64,000 nucleotides of DNA from Typha latifolia (lineage: Eukaryota; Streptophyta; Magnoliopsida; Poales; Typhaceae). Position numbers and translations under genes: made by a program. Of the stretch, positions 23,001 through 34,736 are shown one piece after another; position 1 is the first letter of the stretch; each line of letters begins with the position of its first letter. A model generated the notes under the pieces. It had not been told where the DNA came from. It made no database searches and saw only the letters and a list, made by a program, of their open reading frames with translations. The stretch is from positions 7,429,501-7,493,500 of the forward strand of contig CM034102.1 in NCBI GenBank assembly GCA_019914945.1, written 5' to 3'.

Positions 23001-26000
23001 TGTACAGTAAACTTGAAACCTTCAATTATGTCATCAACTACCCCAAAACAAATGGATAATTTTTTTTTAGAGAAGTTCAAAAGATGGATACAAAGTTGTG
23101 GATTTGCGAGCTTTTAAGTCAGCATTTAGGATCACTATTTTTCTTTCAACTTGTAAGAAAGAATGTGAATATTGATAAACATATAGAAGAGATTGACTAT
23201 TTCACTCGGCTACCATTATAAACACCAGTTGAGAGGCTTGGCTACCCTTATAAACACCAATGAACTTCTTGTTTTCTCAATTTCAAACACTATGCACTGC
23301 AAAAACACCTGCTGAGATGAAATAGCTTTACAAATGCAGAAAGGTGTAAACAGATATGTAAGGATGCCATTACCATCTAATAGATAATCAAAAAGTAATG
23401 CTGTCTAAGTTCTTCAGAAATATCCAACATGTTAATTCTGCAATCTCAACTGCTCACCTGAGCTTCATTGATCCTTCAAACCATGCCTGTCTTGCCTTGT
23501 AATAAGAGGAACCATCCAACAGCTATGAGGACGTCAAACTTCTGAAGCTAAGAGAGAGCAAACTGTGCAAGCAGTCTGTTGATTGAGATTACAAAATTTG
23601 AGCACTTAACAAGTCCCAAAAATTAAGAGCAACCAAATGACTTTAGAACACATGATTCCCTGCAGTAACAAATTAAGAACCATATTTCGCTAGACATTCT
23701 CCTCTGAAAAGTCCAGGGAGAGATCTGAAGTCAAGGGCACTACAGCAAAATATGGGAAAGTCCGCAAGCCTTTTTATACTAGCATAACAAGTAGACAATC
23801 ACTTAGGCCTATATTAGTATAGTAATACGTACTTCTCCCTCCTCTTCTCTTTAGTATAATATTTTTATACTTACTGGTTATACTTACTGGTTATTACTTA
23901 CTCATTTTAATTTTATATCACATTAAGTATAACTATTACTCACTTATGCTAATATAAGAAATTAGAGCAATTATACTAGTATTGACCTTATTCCACAAAT
24001 GCCAAAATATAAAGCTATAAAAGGCACAAGAAACTATTATTTCAACTTTATGATCATCCTTAGGTTTTATCTCAAAAGTATGCCTAAACTTTTTTTGACT
24101 CTGCAAGAGGTGTCTTAGTTCATTGACAACATTGTTGCAGATGATTCAATTTCACAGAAGAGGCAATAACAAAATCCAGTTAAACTATTATCCTGATGCC
24201 AAAGATCTGTACTGCAACAGAAAGCATGTGATAAAAAGTGAGAATAAGATGGTCAAACAAAACCTCAAGAGGTTTAGACAGAAAAGAGATCATTAATTCC
24301 CTTTGCATTTGAACATTTCTAAGCGTTGTCTTCAACATTCTAAGTTTCTAACGTAATCTTGATTCATAAACTTTACTGATTTTTTCTGACGATGAAGGGT
24401 GATCCATCTGTAGTAACTACAACAGAATATGTTTTATCATTTAAATCAGAAGTGTAAAATGGAACAGAATATCACGAAATGTGGATCTAACATATTAATA
24501 TAACCATAAATTTCATATGTTCTATGCAAATTAGGAGATATTCATATCCATGATTCAATAAGCTCTCATCTTCTGTCATTGTCACTTCCTTTGATCGCTA
24601 AACTAATGCATTTGATATTTTACAAAAGCTACTCTCTTAAGAGCTAGAGGCTGTTCTGTTTCTAGCTTTGATGCTTTTTGTTAACCTGTCCTTGATATGC
24701 TTAAAGAACTTCTTTCCTTTATTCAAACTCTTAACTCATTTTGGCATTTGTGATTAATCAAAGTTTATATGATAATGAAATACTGTTAGATGCTGACCTG
24801 TCCTTGATATGCTTAACTTCCTTCCTTCACACAAATTCTGACTCAGTTTGCCATTTGAAATTGATGCAAGTCTATAATTGAATTTTTGCAGATATTATCA
24901 TCTTTGATTACTTTTGATTTGAAGGAAAAATATTACCACACAAATTCTAAGAATGGAAGAAAAGAGAAAAGCAAAGAATACAAGAAGGTGCATGCAAGAC
25001 CTTCATGCCCATGTGGGGAAAAGGCCACTAATATGTATTTTGAACAATTGAATATCTTCTCTTGGAGTGAGCCCCACAAAGATCCAAATATGAGTATATG
25101 ACAAAATGGTTAAAATGGAAATAGGTGGCTCACTCAATGCAGGTGGTGCTAGTCAACACATGAGCATAGATCAAGTACTATATATCCCTCTTATCTTGAC
25201 ACCTGCAGAAGTAATACATAACTTCAAGGCCTGATATAACAATCCAAAAGTTCATATCTTGACCTTACTGCCAACCATGACTAAAAATGCTAGCTTAGAA
25301 AAACCTTGGAGTCTAGACTCTACAAAACTATCAAAGTTGACTTTTCCTGAGAAAAAGCAACCAATGCAATCTGCTTATAATGCTAGCCTTTAAAAATGAG
25401 TTTAGAAACAGATAACATACTATTTATTATTTTATTTAACAAGTGATACTCAAATTAGTTGCCTTGTTCAGCAATACCTGAAACTGTACAAATCAACTTA
25501 TTTTTCCGTGAATGTAGGTTCATTGTTTCCATGAAACAGCATCTGTAAGAAAATTGCTTGTTACTCTTAAATTAAACTTAATCCAAAAGTATAAGCTGTG
25601 CAATTAGCAATTCAGTATCGATAATTCCATGAATTTTTTGATCATTCTACATTTTTGCTATTGGAATGTGAAAGTGCATCAAGATTCATGATAATGCCTC
25701 CAGGTAAAACCATAACTGAAATTAACAAGTAAAAATGGAAAGGAGTTTGACAATAGTTCCATGTCAGTATTTGCCATCAAAAGCTAATTCATTAAGATCC
25801 CTGTTAAAGGAGTTGATAAAAGTTAACATGGGTTCTGTGACTTCTGCCAACTAATTCAAAATTGAAGATTCAGCCAGCTTTCCTAGCATAGACATGCAAA
25901 TTATTAATCTTTGTTTAAAAAGAATGGTCAAATTAATGTCCTACACAATAGAGAAGTTATGCATAAGGCATAAAAGGAAAAAGAGGCTCAAGATACCAAT

Positions 26001-26154
26001 GTGCTACATAAAACTAATTTCCTCCATGAATGCCATTAAAAGTTCAAAACTACATAATCTTCGTTTATACATAACAAAGGACTATAGGAAAAAAATAGAA
26101 GACAAAGACCAATATACAGCACGACAGACATTCAGAATCATACCATAAGAAGAA
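23001..26154. other. Unique-looking DNA downstream of the ARM gene
   Basis: This 3-kb stretch looks less repetitive than the rest and lies on the 3' side of the minus-strand ARM gene. It may hold a long or spliced 3' UTR or untranslated gene parts; I see no coding exon. At 23,808-24,000 a ggcctatattagtatagtaa start and an opposing actagtattgacc end hint at a short MITE. Confidence 0.35.
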
Positions 26155-27537
26155 TCAAATCAATTCTGGTTCTGATGTTAGTTGTTCCGAATTCATCAGT
26201 CTCATAGACCTAGACATATGCTCATTGGATGCAGGAATGCGAGTCAACCTATCTTGTACTGCCAAGGATGATGGACTATCAGATACACTCTCTTGATGTA
26301 ATGGGTCTTCACCAAAATTAATCAGAGCTTCCAATGTACATCCAGTCAACTCCTCAGAATTACCTCTGAGCAGATCGAGAAGAACAGGAATAGCACCTGC
26401 CTCTGCCAAAGCATTTCTACTTGCTTTTTCATAACTTAGTTGGGCAATAGTTCCTGAAGCCTTTGCTCTAATGTCACCATTTCCGTTTCGCAAAAGCTCA
26501 ACTAGTATAGGTATTACACCTGAATCTAGAACAATATAAAGAGTATGTTTATAACAAACAAGGTCCCACAAGACATCCACAGCGGCAACTTTAGCACCTT
26601 CATCTTCACCATGAAGAATCCTCACTAAGTGCTCTAAAATCAAAATAGCATTGCCTTCTTCAACAGCTAACACAGAAAACACATCTTCTGCGATTTCTTT
26701 TCCCAGAGGTTCGCTTCCTTTAAGAAGCTCTACATACAAAGGTATGGCGTCCGCTTGAGCTACCTGCGTGAGGTGATCAACATGAGATGAGACAATACCA
26801 AGGGCATTACCAGCAACAAGCCTGGCTGGTGTGTCGCCATCTCGCAATAATCCAACAAGTGCCTGTATAGCCCCCATATCCACAAGCATATGCCTAACTC
26901 TTCTTGCAATGCCAAGTAACCCAACAGCCTGCGCAGCTCGGGTTCGAGAAATAATTTTACCATTTGAAACAGCTTCGATGAGGAAGGAAAGGCCACCGAG
27001 ATTTATGATCACCCGCCTCACTTCTCGCAACAATGCCAATGCACTGAGAATTTCCAATAAGTAGCGCTTCATATCACCACTGCAAGTACCAAGTAAATCC
27101 AAAATAACTTCTAAACCTCCAATCCTAGCAAGAATCACCCGGCTGGGAATGTCAAAAGAGACGACGGCACTGAGACATCTAAGCAGTGTTCTTCGGAACC
27201 AATCTCGGGAAGAAGGTAACAGTCTTAGTATGATTGGAATCGCCCCTGCTGCGCCAACCACGGAAGATAAATCACCGTCAACCCTCCTTGAGATGCAGCA
27301 CAAAGCATACGAAGCCGCTGCTTGGATCGTCGGCCGAGAGTCACCGAGAAGCCTCACAAGAACCGGAATTATGGACGCCAAGGTCGCCTCAGGAGCTTGC
27401 TTTGAGAGGCGTGCGAGCTCTAATGTGGCATTTACCTGTAACGGCTCATTCTCGCAGGCGATTATACTCAAATACTTCTGGGCTGCTTGCTCCCAATCGA
27501 TATTTCCATCTGATTGAACAATCTGAGGGTAATCCAT
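26155..27537 (-). CDS. Armadillo-repeat protein (intronless)
   Basis: A 460-residue uninterrupted minus-strand frame starting at ATG 27537 (MDYPQIVQSDG). From about residue 20 to 425 it is a chain of roughly nine ARM repeats. Typical helix-3 signatures recur: AIPIILRLLPS, GGLEVILDLLG, GAIQALVGLLRDGD, AIPLYVELLKG, VIPILVELLRNGN, AIPVLLDLLRGN. Glycine-Ala/Val turns sit between helices and GN.LG / AL-type capping follows. The C-terminus (about 425-460) is polar and Ser-rich. There is no signal peptide, transmembrane segment or U-box, so it is not a PUB ligase. The closest type I recognise is the plant vacuolar-protein-8-like ARM group, which mediates protein-protein interaction. No specific partner can be named. 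The gene stands alone, with about 10 kb of transposon-poor DNA on its 3' side. Confidence 0.9.
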   Translation of the reverse strand: MDYPQIVQSDGNIDWEQAAQKYLSIIACENEPLQVNATLELARLSKQAPEATLASIIPVLVRLLGDSRPTIQAAASYALCCISRRVDGDLSSVVGAAGAIPIILRLLPSSRDWFRRTLLRCLSAVVSFDIPSRVILARIGGLEVILDLLGTCSGDMKRYLLEILSALALLREVRRVIINLGGLSFLIEAVSNGKIISRTRAAQAVGLLGIARRVRHMLVDMGAIQALVGLLRDGDTPARLVAGNALGIVSSHVDHLTQVAQADAIPLYVELLKGSEPLGKEIAEDVFSVLAVEEGNAILILEHLVRILHGEDEGAKVAAVDVLWDLVCYKHTLYIVLDSGVIPILVELLRNGNGDIRAKASGTIAQLSYEKASRNALAEAGAIPVLLDLLRGNSEELTGCTLEALINFGEDPLHQESVSDSPSSLAVQDRLTRIPASNEHMSRSMRLMNSEQLTSEPELI

Positions 27538-27976
27538 CCTTGTCGAATTCGAAATAATCCCGGAACAATAACTTTATGCAGGAAAGATTCTATCTTTCAG
27601 GAAATAATGCCATCAAACAATGAGAAAATCCTTCACTGATACCAAACAATATCTGTTCAGATCCCAGATCGCTGTTCCGAGGAAGATGAACCCTTCGCTG
27701 ACCTTTCAAATAGGAGGATCTCCACAGACTTTTTTTGTTCGCGCCTCAATAGGGACAAAAATTGCTCCTTGGGTCGGTCGTTTTTGCCGACATCGGATTA
27801 GGTCCTGTTCGGTCGCCAAATGCAACAAAGAAAAGCAATAGTTACATCGACAGATTCACAAACTAAACTACAGGAATTCATGGTTAAACCGAATTTATCA
27901 TTCTATTTTTTCTTCTTTTTTTTAATCATTCTACTTGCTTTTTTCATGTATTGATGTAAAAATACTAGGTGTTAAA
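27538..27976 (-). promoter_or_regulatory. Upstream region of the ARM gene
   Basis: GC-richer than the sequence further out and free of repeats. It probably contains the 5' UTR and core promoter of the ARM gene. I did not identify a definite TATA element. Confidence 0.35.
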
Positions 27977-27977
27977 T

Positions 27978-28480
27978 TACGGGTTAATTGCAAAAATACT
28001 CCTAAACTACACGGCAGCTGCAGTATCACCTATTACCCTAAAATTATATTTTGGTACAAATACCTCCTCGTTACCTTTTTGCTCTCATCGTAAATATTTC
28101 ATTTTTCATTTTGAAAGAAAAAGAAGGATTAAACTCATATAGGTCCCTACTATAAGATTTGCATAGATTAACCCTAGAATATCAATACAACAAATATAGA
28201 AGACGGAGAGGAAAGAGACGATACCCAAAAATAAAAGGGATCATATATAAAATTTTGAAAAAGAAAACAAAATTAGAACGATCAGAAGAGATGCCATACT
28301 TGAGCTTCTTTGTCGTGCTAAAAATGAGAAGACCGAGAGGGTAGAGAAGATAGAGAGACATGAGATAAAAATAGTAACAAGTGCTAATTTAGATTTAAGG
28401 GCAAAAGGTTTTTTTTTTCTAGTTCCAAGAGTTCTCGTCTCATATAAAAGGAGTTTCGCCCAACAAACCTGAGATAGCTC
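27978..28480. repeat. Direct repeat, copy 1 (partner at 29,070)
   Basis: The landmarks ttaattgcaaaaatactcct, cttttgctctcatcgtaaat, agaagacggagaggaaagag and ccatacttgagcttctttg recur in the same order and orientation about 1.09 kb downstream. Sequence identity is moderate. The pair could be degraded LTRs or a local duplication. Confidence 0.6.
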
Positions 28481-28670
28481 CAATATAGCCATTTTTTCAC
28501 TGTTTCATTTTTTTTTTGTTTTATTTTCTGACCAAATTGGCATTGCTTTATTTTTAAGTAGAAAGAGAAAGTTATGTTTTTATTTAATATCAGTTTATCC
28601 TCTTTCAAAAGGAAATAGTATATTTTTTCACAAAAATAGTACTTTTTTAAATTAATTATTCTTGTTCTTT

Positions 28671-28697
28671 TTCTTCTTCTTCTTCTTCTTCTTTCTC
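28671..28697. repeat. (TTC)n microsatellite
   Basis: Short cttcttcttcttctt tract between the two direct repeats. Confidence 0.7.
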
Positions 28698-29069
28698 TTA
28701 CCAATATTATGTGTAAACAAACTTATTGTTATTATCTTCACAAACCATATATAGGATCCTAAGCTTGTAATTTTTGGTTCTATCTTTGTCATCTGAACTC
28801 TAATTAATTTAGATGTATTAAAAATATTATTCAATTCTCTCAAATTTATCTTTCATAAGTATCTTCAAATTCAATCTATTAACGATTAAATATTCTTTAG
28901 AAGATAAAAACTCATAAAAAAAACTTTTATTTATTTTGTAGTTTTATGATATCTTTCTCCTATGAACTCTAATCAGTATTATTTTGGATGTGTTGAATTT
29001 TTTTTCAATCCTCCACAATTTTATCTCTCATGAATATCTCCAAATTTGACTATTTCAAGGGCTAATAAT

Positions 29070-29660
29070 ATTTAAGGCTAAATTACAAAAGCACTCCTAA
29101 TCTCAAATTTATCTTTCATAATATCAAATAATACCCTTAGTTAATCTTTTGCTCTCGTTATAAATATTTTATATTTGGAAGAGGATGAAAGATCAAAAAG
29201 AGTTTCTATTATTAGATTTTCATAAATTAACCTTGGAATATTGATATAACAAATCTAGAAGATGGAGAGGGAAGAGAGGTGCCCTAGATAAGGTATTATG
29301 TATAAAAACTTGAGAAAGAAAATAAAACTAGAAAGAACGAGAGAGATGCCACATAGCTTCTTTGGCTTATTAAAAAAGAGATGACGGAGAGAAAAGACAC
29401 TAGAAAAGATAGAGGGCAAGAGATAAATAAAAAATATATGTATAGATTAACCACCATGGGTACAAAAAGCTTCGCTAGAGTTAGAGACGAAAAGCTACAC
29501 TAACTTGGAAGAAAAACCCTCATTCCAAATATACACATATCCTTTGTACCCTAATTAGATAGCCAACTTATAAAGCAGAAACAAGTCCTATTTTAGATAT
29601 AAAGGTAAGTGGGGTTTTTTTTCGTTCCACAAGTTCTCTGATATAAAATTGATATTTTGG
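29070..29660. repeat. Direct repeat, copy 2 (partner at 27,978)
   Basis: Begins ggctaaattacaaaagcact and shares the ordered landmarks tttgctctcgttataaata, agaagatggagagggaagag and gatgccacatagcttctttg with copy 1. It ends in the tagatataaaggtaagtggg / gttccacaagttctc block, which matches 28,390-28,435. It carries about 100 bp (about 29,440-29,570) that copy 1 lacks. Confidence 0.6.
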
Positions 29661-30321
29661 TACATAACATCCACCCGCATCTCATGTAACTGCTTTCCAT
29701 AGAAAGAAAAGAGGAACAATTAGGGATTTAGGGGAGAGAAGGTGGGTTTAGGTGGGTTTGTATTTAAGTCTTAAATGTACTCTGATAGCTTCAAAAAATA
29801 AACTATTCCAAAAATATAAAAATACCATAATTTGATCTTAAAGCCGGTTTTTCTTGCTATTTTACCCTTCTCTAATTTGAGCCATTGTTACTGCCCTTTT
29901 CTAAAGCTAGCCATTGGATTTTATCTCTTCTTTAGCAATTTCCTAACGAACAATAGCTCCCATGAAGAAATACTAACTTTAGCTAATGAGATAGTAAATA
30001 CTTAGTTGGTTACAAGAGTTCTTGTTATGAGTGACACTAGCTTACCTAGGATACCAATACATTTACACTTTTCTTAATGACTAGGATACTAACTTTGACC
30101 CCATCCTTCTTCTTCGTATACCCATCTTAGTTTTCAAGTCTTTATTCTTTCTTCCCACATCTCTTTGTTGGTAAGAGTTTATCTTTGTGTGATTTAGATT
30201 CACAATTACATCTAGGTGAGGTCAATAAAGTCAAGAAATTACTAATTTGCATTGTTTCCAATATAGCTTAATTGAGTTTACAATAAAGAGACTATGATAT
30301 GCTTATATGTTAGAGGCCACT
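29661..30321. other. Intergenic left flank of the retrotransposon nest
   Basis: No gene is recognised; AT-rich. The last five bases (ccact, 30317-30321) would be the left target site of element A. Its right target site has been lost. Confidence 0.4.
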
Positions 30322-31334
30322 TGTTATGAACTAGCTGTGAAAGTGAACCTAACTCTGATTGAGTTCAGCACGTAGAGATGGCCAAAGGCATTTTTGTCTT
30401 TTCCCCTAGCTGATTATTTAATTATTTTACTTTATTAGTTTGCTTTTGCAGATTAGTCATTATGTTTGGAGTAATCGCTTTATAATCCTTGCTTGTGTGG
30501 ACTATATTTGCTTATGTGCGGGCTCAAGCCTATTTAATCCAGCGAATCAAGTCAGGTTCAAGTGTATCTATTATTAGAGTTGTAATCGGTTAAGCCTAGA
30601 GGCTAATCTTTGATTGATGTATTAGGGCTAATTTAAGTCGGTTGGATCTAAGTTGAAGTTGGCTAGGTCGACCAAGTCAAGTCAAGTTAGGTAGTCACCA
30701 AGCATGTTTGTAGTGTGCATCTAATGGTAATTGGTTAGGAATTCAGTTCAAGTTGATATTACTTGAGCTAGTCTAACATGGCCAACCTGTCGATTAGGGA
30801 GCTACTATATAATCTGTGGTACCCCCTAATAAGGATTATCGAATAAATTAAATTTGACCTAAATCTATTTCTGTTGGTCTCTCCCTCTCGTGCACTTCTC
30901 TTTCACGCCAAGCCTCATCCCGAATCGTGGCTACCACCACCACCACCCTTCCCTTACATCTGGCCGCTCCCTCTCGTCCCTGAGAGTTGGTCTGCTTCTC
31001 CCTCCTTATCTTGCTTTAAATGCTATCTATGTCCACCAGCCATTTTACCACCTTCCATAACCCTAACCCTAATCGAATCACTATTTTTCACCTTCCACGT
31101 CCATCATGCCACCACCAACCTTTGGTCATCGTATTAGCCATAACTTTTGATCTAGACATCTTTATGATGAGATTCTGATTGCCTTGGATCTCTATCTTTA
31201 AAAAACAACATCTACAAATCTCAAGTCTTTTAAATAGTTAGATTGATTAGCATTGCCATCCAAAATTTTGAATTCAGAGTCCAGAACAGCTATTATGATT
31301 CAGATCCATTTTTACCGAGTATGATTGTAATAAC
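30322..31334 (+). repeat. 5' LTR of element A
   Basis: Starts TGTTATGAAC and ends just before the primer binding site. About 155 bp of it can be aligned to the truncated 3' LTR at 38,150-38,305. Confidence 0.65.
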
Positions 31335-31335
31335 T

Positions 31336-31350
31336 TTGGTATTAGAGTAG
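31336..31350 (+). other. tRNA-iMet primer binding site of element A
   Basis: ttggtattagagtag is one or two changes from the initiator-tRNA complement ttggtatcagagc used by many plant gypsy elements. It sits directly after the LTR. Confidence 0.65.
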
Positions 31351-31379
31351 GTTGGACCTCGAACCACATGCAAAGATGA

Positions 31380-32230
31380 AGACTACCAGATCTATGGCTT
31401 TGAGGCATATGATGGAAGAGGACGTACTAGAGTCATTGGCGCTCGGAGAAGAGCGACGGGGGTGTTACTATTGAACCTCCTCAACGCATGGGTGGCCAAT
31501 CGAGTCCAGATCCGCCCATAACCATGGAGAGCTTGTTGTTGGAAATGATATGGTCCATGGACCAAAACCATAAACAACTCGTCTAGCTTCTCACCCAATT
31601 GGTCACTGCTTGGATGGAGGCGACCAACTAAGAACGAGCCCAAATGCCACAATCGAGGCCTTCAGTGGAGGTTCCGACCGTTCCAGCCGCACCACTAATC
31701 CCTCAAGCTACTTTCATTCCTTCCTACCAAAATATGGAGCCCTTGCTGCCTCAGCCAAGAGTGGCTAGAGTAACAAAAAAAATCTTCCGTGAACTAGCCA
31801 ATGACAAGCGCGAGAACCGATTCAGTTTAGAGAACTTTGATGAAGATGACGATGGGCCAGAGGAGCAAGACCTAGAACTACATCAAGCTAAAGTAGAAAG
31901 GAGGAGAAATCATCAAAGAATGGAGCCACATTCACTTAGGTTAGACCTGGATGGGAGTATAATCTAGACGACAACCATGGAATCCAAGGCTGAACAGTTT
32001 GGCTAGATTTTCAAAATTCAATGACAAAGATCTAGTTAATGACTTGTATCGAGCGGGGCTATTCTTTACTTTTTAGAGGACGTCGAAAGACTTCGACACT
32101 CTTCTCACCAAGATGGTTCAGCGAACCACCATACTTGCATATCAAGAAGACTTTGATCAAATCAATGCTCAATTGTTTCCATCTTGGTCGGATGAGATTA
32201 TGATGAACACTTTCGTATATATTAGGACTA
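31380..32230 (+). pseudogene. Gag relic of element A
   Basis: Begins after the PBS with MKTTRSMALRHMMEED-like sequence. A long open piece at 31,644-31,967 is followed, in other frames, by NDLYRAGLFFTF, then DFDTLLTKMVQRTTILAYQE and DQINAQLFPSWSDEI, which resemble the capsid part of gypsy Gag. Stops interrupt it, and it is cut off by the LTR of element B at 32,231. Confidence 0.6.
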
Positions 32231-33104
32231 TGATACACTTGGGATCTTTTCTTATTGCATTAGGTGTTTATTTTTATTAAAATAAAATTCCTATAGGTCG
32301 TGTTCGAACATAGGTGGAGTCACATTCGAACGCTTGTGAACCCTTGTGAACACCTTGTGAACGCTTGTGAATGCCTTGTGAAAACTTGTGAACGCCTTGT
32401 GAACGCGTTTGTGAACGCCCGCGTTCGAACGACTTGTGAACGCCTATGTCGCATTCGCAAATCCAGAAAAGGGGCTTTTTGAGTGCGTTCAAACGCGATC
32501 AAGTGCGTTCGAACGCAATCGACGGGAATCCTCTAGAATTAGGATTTCATATTGTTTTATGACTTGTTGGCTAGCCTCTATAAATATGTGGATGGCAACC
32601 AACTTCATATTGGAATTAGATTCTTGATTTCTTGCCTCCTATCTTCTCTCTAGACTCCTCCCTCCTTCCTCTTCACCATATTTCCACCTCTACCGTTGGC
32701 AAGGTTTCTCCTCACTTTTAATCTCCCTCATCTGTCGAATCACCCCTCTTCTTTGGGATCTCGATCACTTCGTTCCCTTCATCTACTTTTCTTAATCACT
32801 TCCACAATCCACCCTCATCTCCATACTCATCCATAACCCTAACATCCACTCCACCCGTCACCACCACCGTCACCCATGTTATTCCGTATTTTCGTTCTGG
32901 GTACAGTTCGAATCTATGAAAGGCGTAAATATAAAAGTTGTAGATTAGGAAGTTACAGATCCAACCCAATTAATTTTGTAATTTTCTGACTACCAGAGAA
33001 TATCTGATGAATATTTTTTCTTAATTGCACAGACTAATTTTTGTAATAAATTCAAATCTTGAAGAAATCTTAGCGTAGCCTATCTTTGGTTCCAGATTTT
33101 ATCA
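32231..33104 (+). repeat. 5' LTR of element B, TTCGAA-rich
   Basis: Starts TGATA and ends TATCA. It is followed two bases later by ttggtatcatagcc and again by a perfect primer binding site at 33,127. The first 300 bp contain the palindromic gttcgaac-type motifs and the cttgtgaacgc minisatellite. Pyrimidine-rich sequence follows at 32,630-32,880. Related LTRs occur at 52.9-64 kb. Confidence 0.7.
32323..32443. repeat. 11-12-bp minisatellite in the B LTR
   Basis: About nine head-to-tail variants of cttgtgaacgc (cttgtgaaccc, cttgtgaacac, cttgtgaatgc and so on) sit between two gttcgaac palindromes. Confidence 0.85.
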
Positions 33105-33126
33105 AATTGGTATCATAGCCTAACAA

Positions 33127-33140
33127 TTGGTATCAGAGCC
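33127..33140 (+). other. tRNA-iMet primer binding site of element B
   Basis: ttggtatcagagcc, a perfect match to the usual plant gypsy PBS. A second imperfect copy (ttggtatcatagcc) lies 20 bp upstream, so the site is duplicated. Confidence 0.8.
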
Positions 33141-33149
33141 TAACAGACT

Positions 33150-34049
33150 ACGAAATGAAATCTAAGAGGATATCCAAGCGCTTCAACCATGAACCTTAGA
33201 GGAGGCTTATGAAGATGCCATACTCATGGAGAAGAAGAATAAGGACCTCCAAAGTCAGATGAGGATGACTGGACTTAGCCGAGATGCGAGGTACCAAGTT
33301 AGGCTGAACACGATGATAAAAAACTTTTCTGTTGGACTGAAGATGGCTGCTGCTAGTTCTGGACTAAGGCCACCTTTTCAAACCTCAAATGAGGTAAAAG
33401 TAGGGGTTAGACCTACTATTTAGACTCTAACACCTACCTAGGTGGAGGAGAAACAAGCTAAATCACTATGCACACACCTAACGACAAGCCAAGATGTTCC
33501 TTGCGTTCAAACCTTGCCTATAACCTAGCTAAGCCTTAGTCACACCCTTGGCAAGGTCTTCCCCATGCCAGTTGGCCACCTCACCATATTAGATGAGCTT
33601 TAGAAAGCCTTAGATGCAGCTCATAATCAGCTAACCCAAGATTAGCCTGAATCAATCTCGTGTCAAATCGACTAGGTCGACTTGGCCACTTTTCGATCTT
33701 GATTTTTTCTTTCCTTTCAGAGCTAATGGAAGCCCACTTAGGGGAGCCAAAGGTGGTCAAGCTTGAGCCCAATGTAGTAGGAGTGGAAGATGACTCATTG
33801 AAGGTGCAAAGCATGGTCGAATGGCTGTTGTCAAAGACGACGGAAGAGCTCGCGACATTTTTATCCCCGACTTTTCCCTTTTTCTAGTGGCTATGTGAGG
33901 CATATAAAGATGATGCCGACATAATGAAAATGATGGCTGATTTAACTACAGGTCCAAACAGTAAGCTAGGGCTTACACTCTTTGATGGACTCATTTTGGA
34001 CCACGACAAAGTGATTGATTCAGTCGATATCAGCTTGTGTTTGGAGTTG
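33150..34049 (+). pseudogene. Coding relic of element B (gag and pol pieces)
   Basis: 33,226-33,423 encodes a charged MEKKNKDLQSQMRMTG segment of gag type. Near 33,720-34,049 two frames give LKVQSMVEWLLSKTTEELAT and LCEAYKDDADIMKMMADLTT, then LTLFDGLILDHDK. These resemble the linker between RNase H and the integrase zinc finger of gypsy pol. Stops and the lack of RT and RNase H show heavy deletion. Confidence 0.5.
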
Positions 34050-34054
34050 ATGCG

Positions 34055-34700
34055 TGTTATTGACCAGATCTGGAATGATCCGTCCATTGGATGATTATGA
34101 AAATTTATGTGGAGGAAGCCTCATGAGTTAGAATTCTAATGGCGCTAACTTCACCTAAATCGGAAGTTGGGATGAAAAGATAAAAATAAAATAGTGGAGA
34201 TAAATCAGAGAGGGCAGAATGGTAATTTCTGACGTTGTGGCGGTCGTCAGAGGGTGGTGGACGGCTAAGGGTGGTGGTGGACGGCCGTGTAGTAGGGTGG
34301 CTGCTAGAGGTAGGAGGTGGTTAGGGTTTGAAAGCTTGAAGGGGATCTATGGTTATAATTTACTCCTATGAAGATAAATGCAATCCAATAGTTAATATAA
34401 AAAGATAAGGACGAGAATAATAATTGGCTAAACTCAGAATTCTCTCAATGATGATTCTTATCAACTCATGTTCACCCCTATTTATAAGAGTAAAATCCCT
34501 AACGGATCCACATGCGGATTATCCGATTTATTTAAAATTCAAAATAGAAAGATAAAGCTAAGTAACTAATATCTAGCAGATCGGATCCACAAGCGGATTA
34601 TCCGATTTATTTGAAATTTAAAATAGAAAGATAAATCTAAATAACTAATTTGACTCGACTCGACTTGACTTGACTTAACCCATGTGGTCGGATCGTAATA
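34055..34700 (-). repeat. 3' LTR of element C (left copy)
   Basis: 646 bp, aligned throughout with the right LTR, for example gttgggatgaaaagataaaa against gtcgggatgaaaagataaaa. It contains a 42-bp extra GGTGG-rich stretch near 34,250, possibly a small duplication. Confidence 0.88.
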
Positions 34701-34736
34701 ATCCACCACGCTTCCGACACCTTGTCCTCAAGGTGA

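Noticed and set aside
26760..27557. Several open frames on both strands within the ARM gene
   Set aside because: They are shadows of the 460-residue ARM frame in other frames and have no domain of their own.
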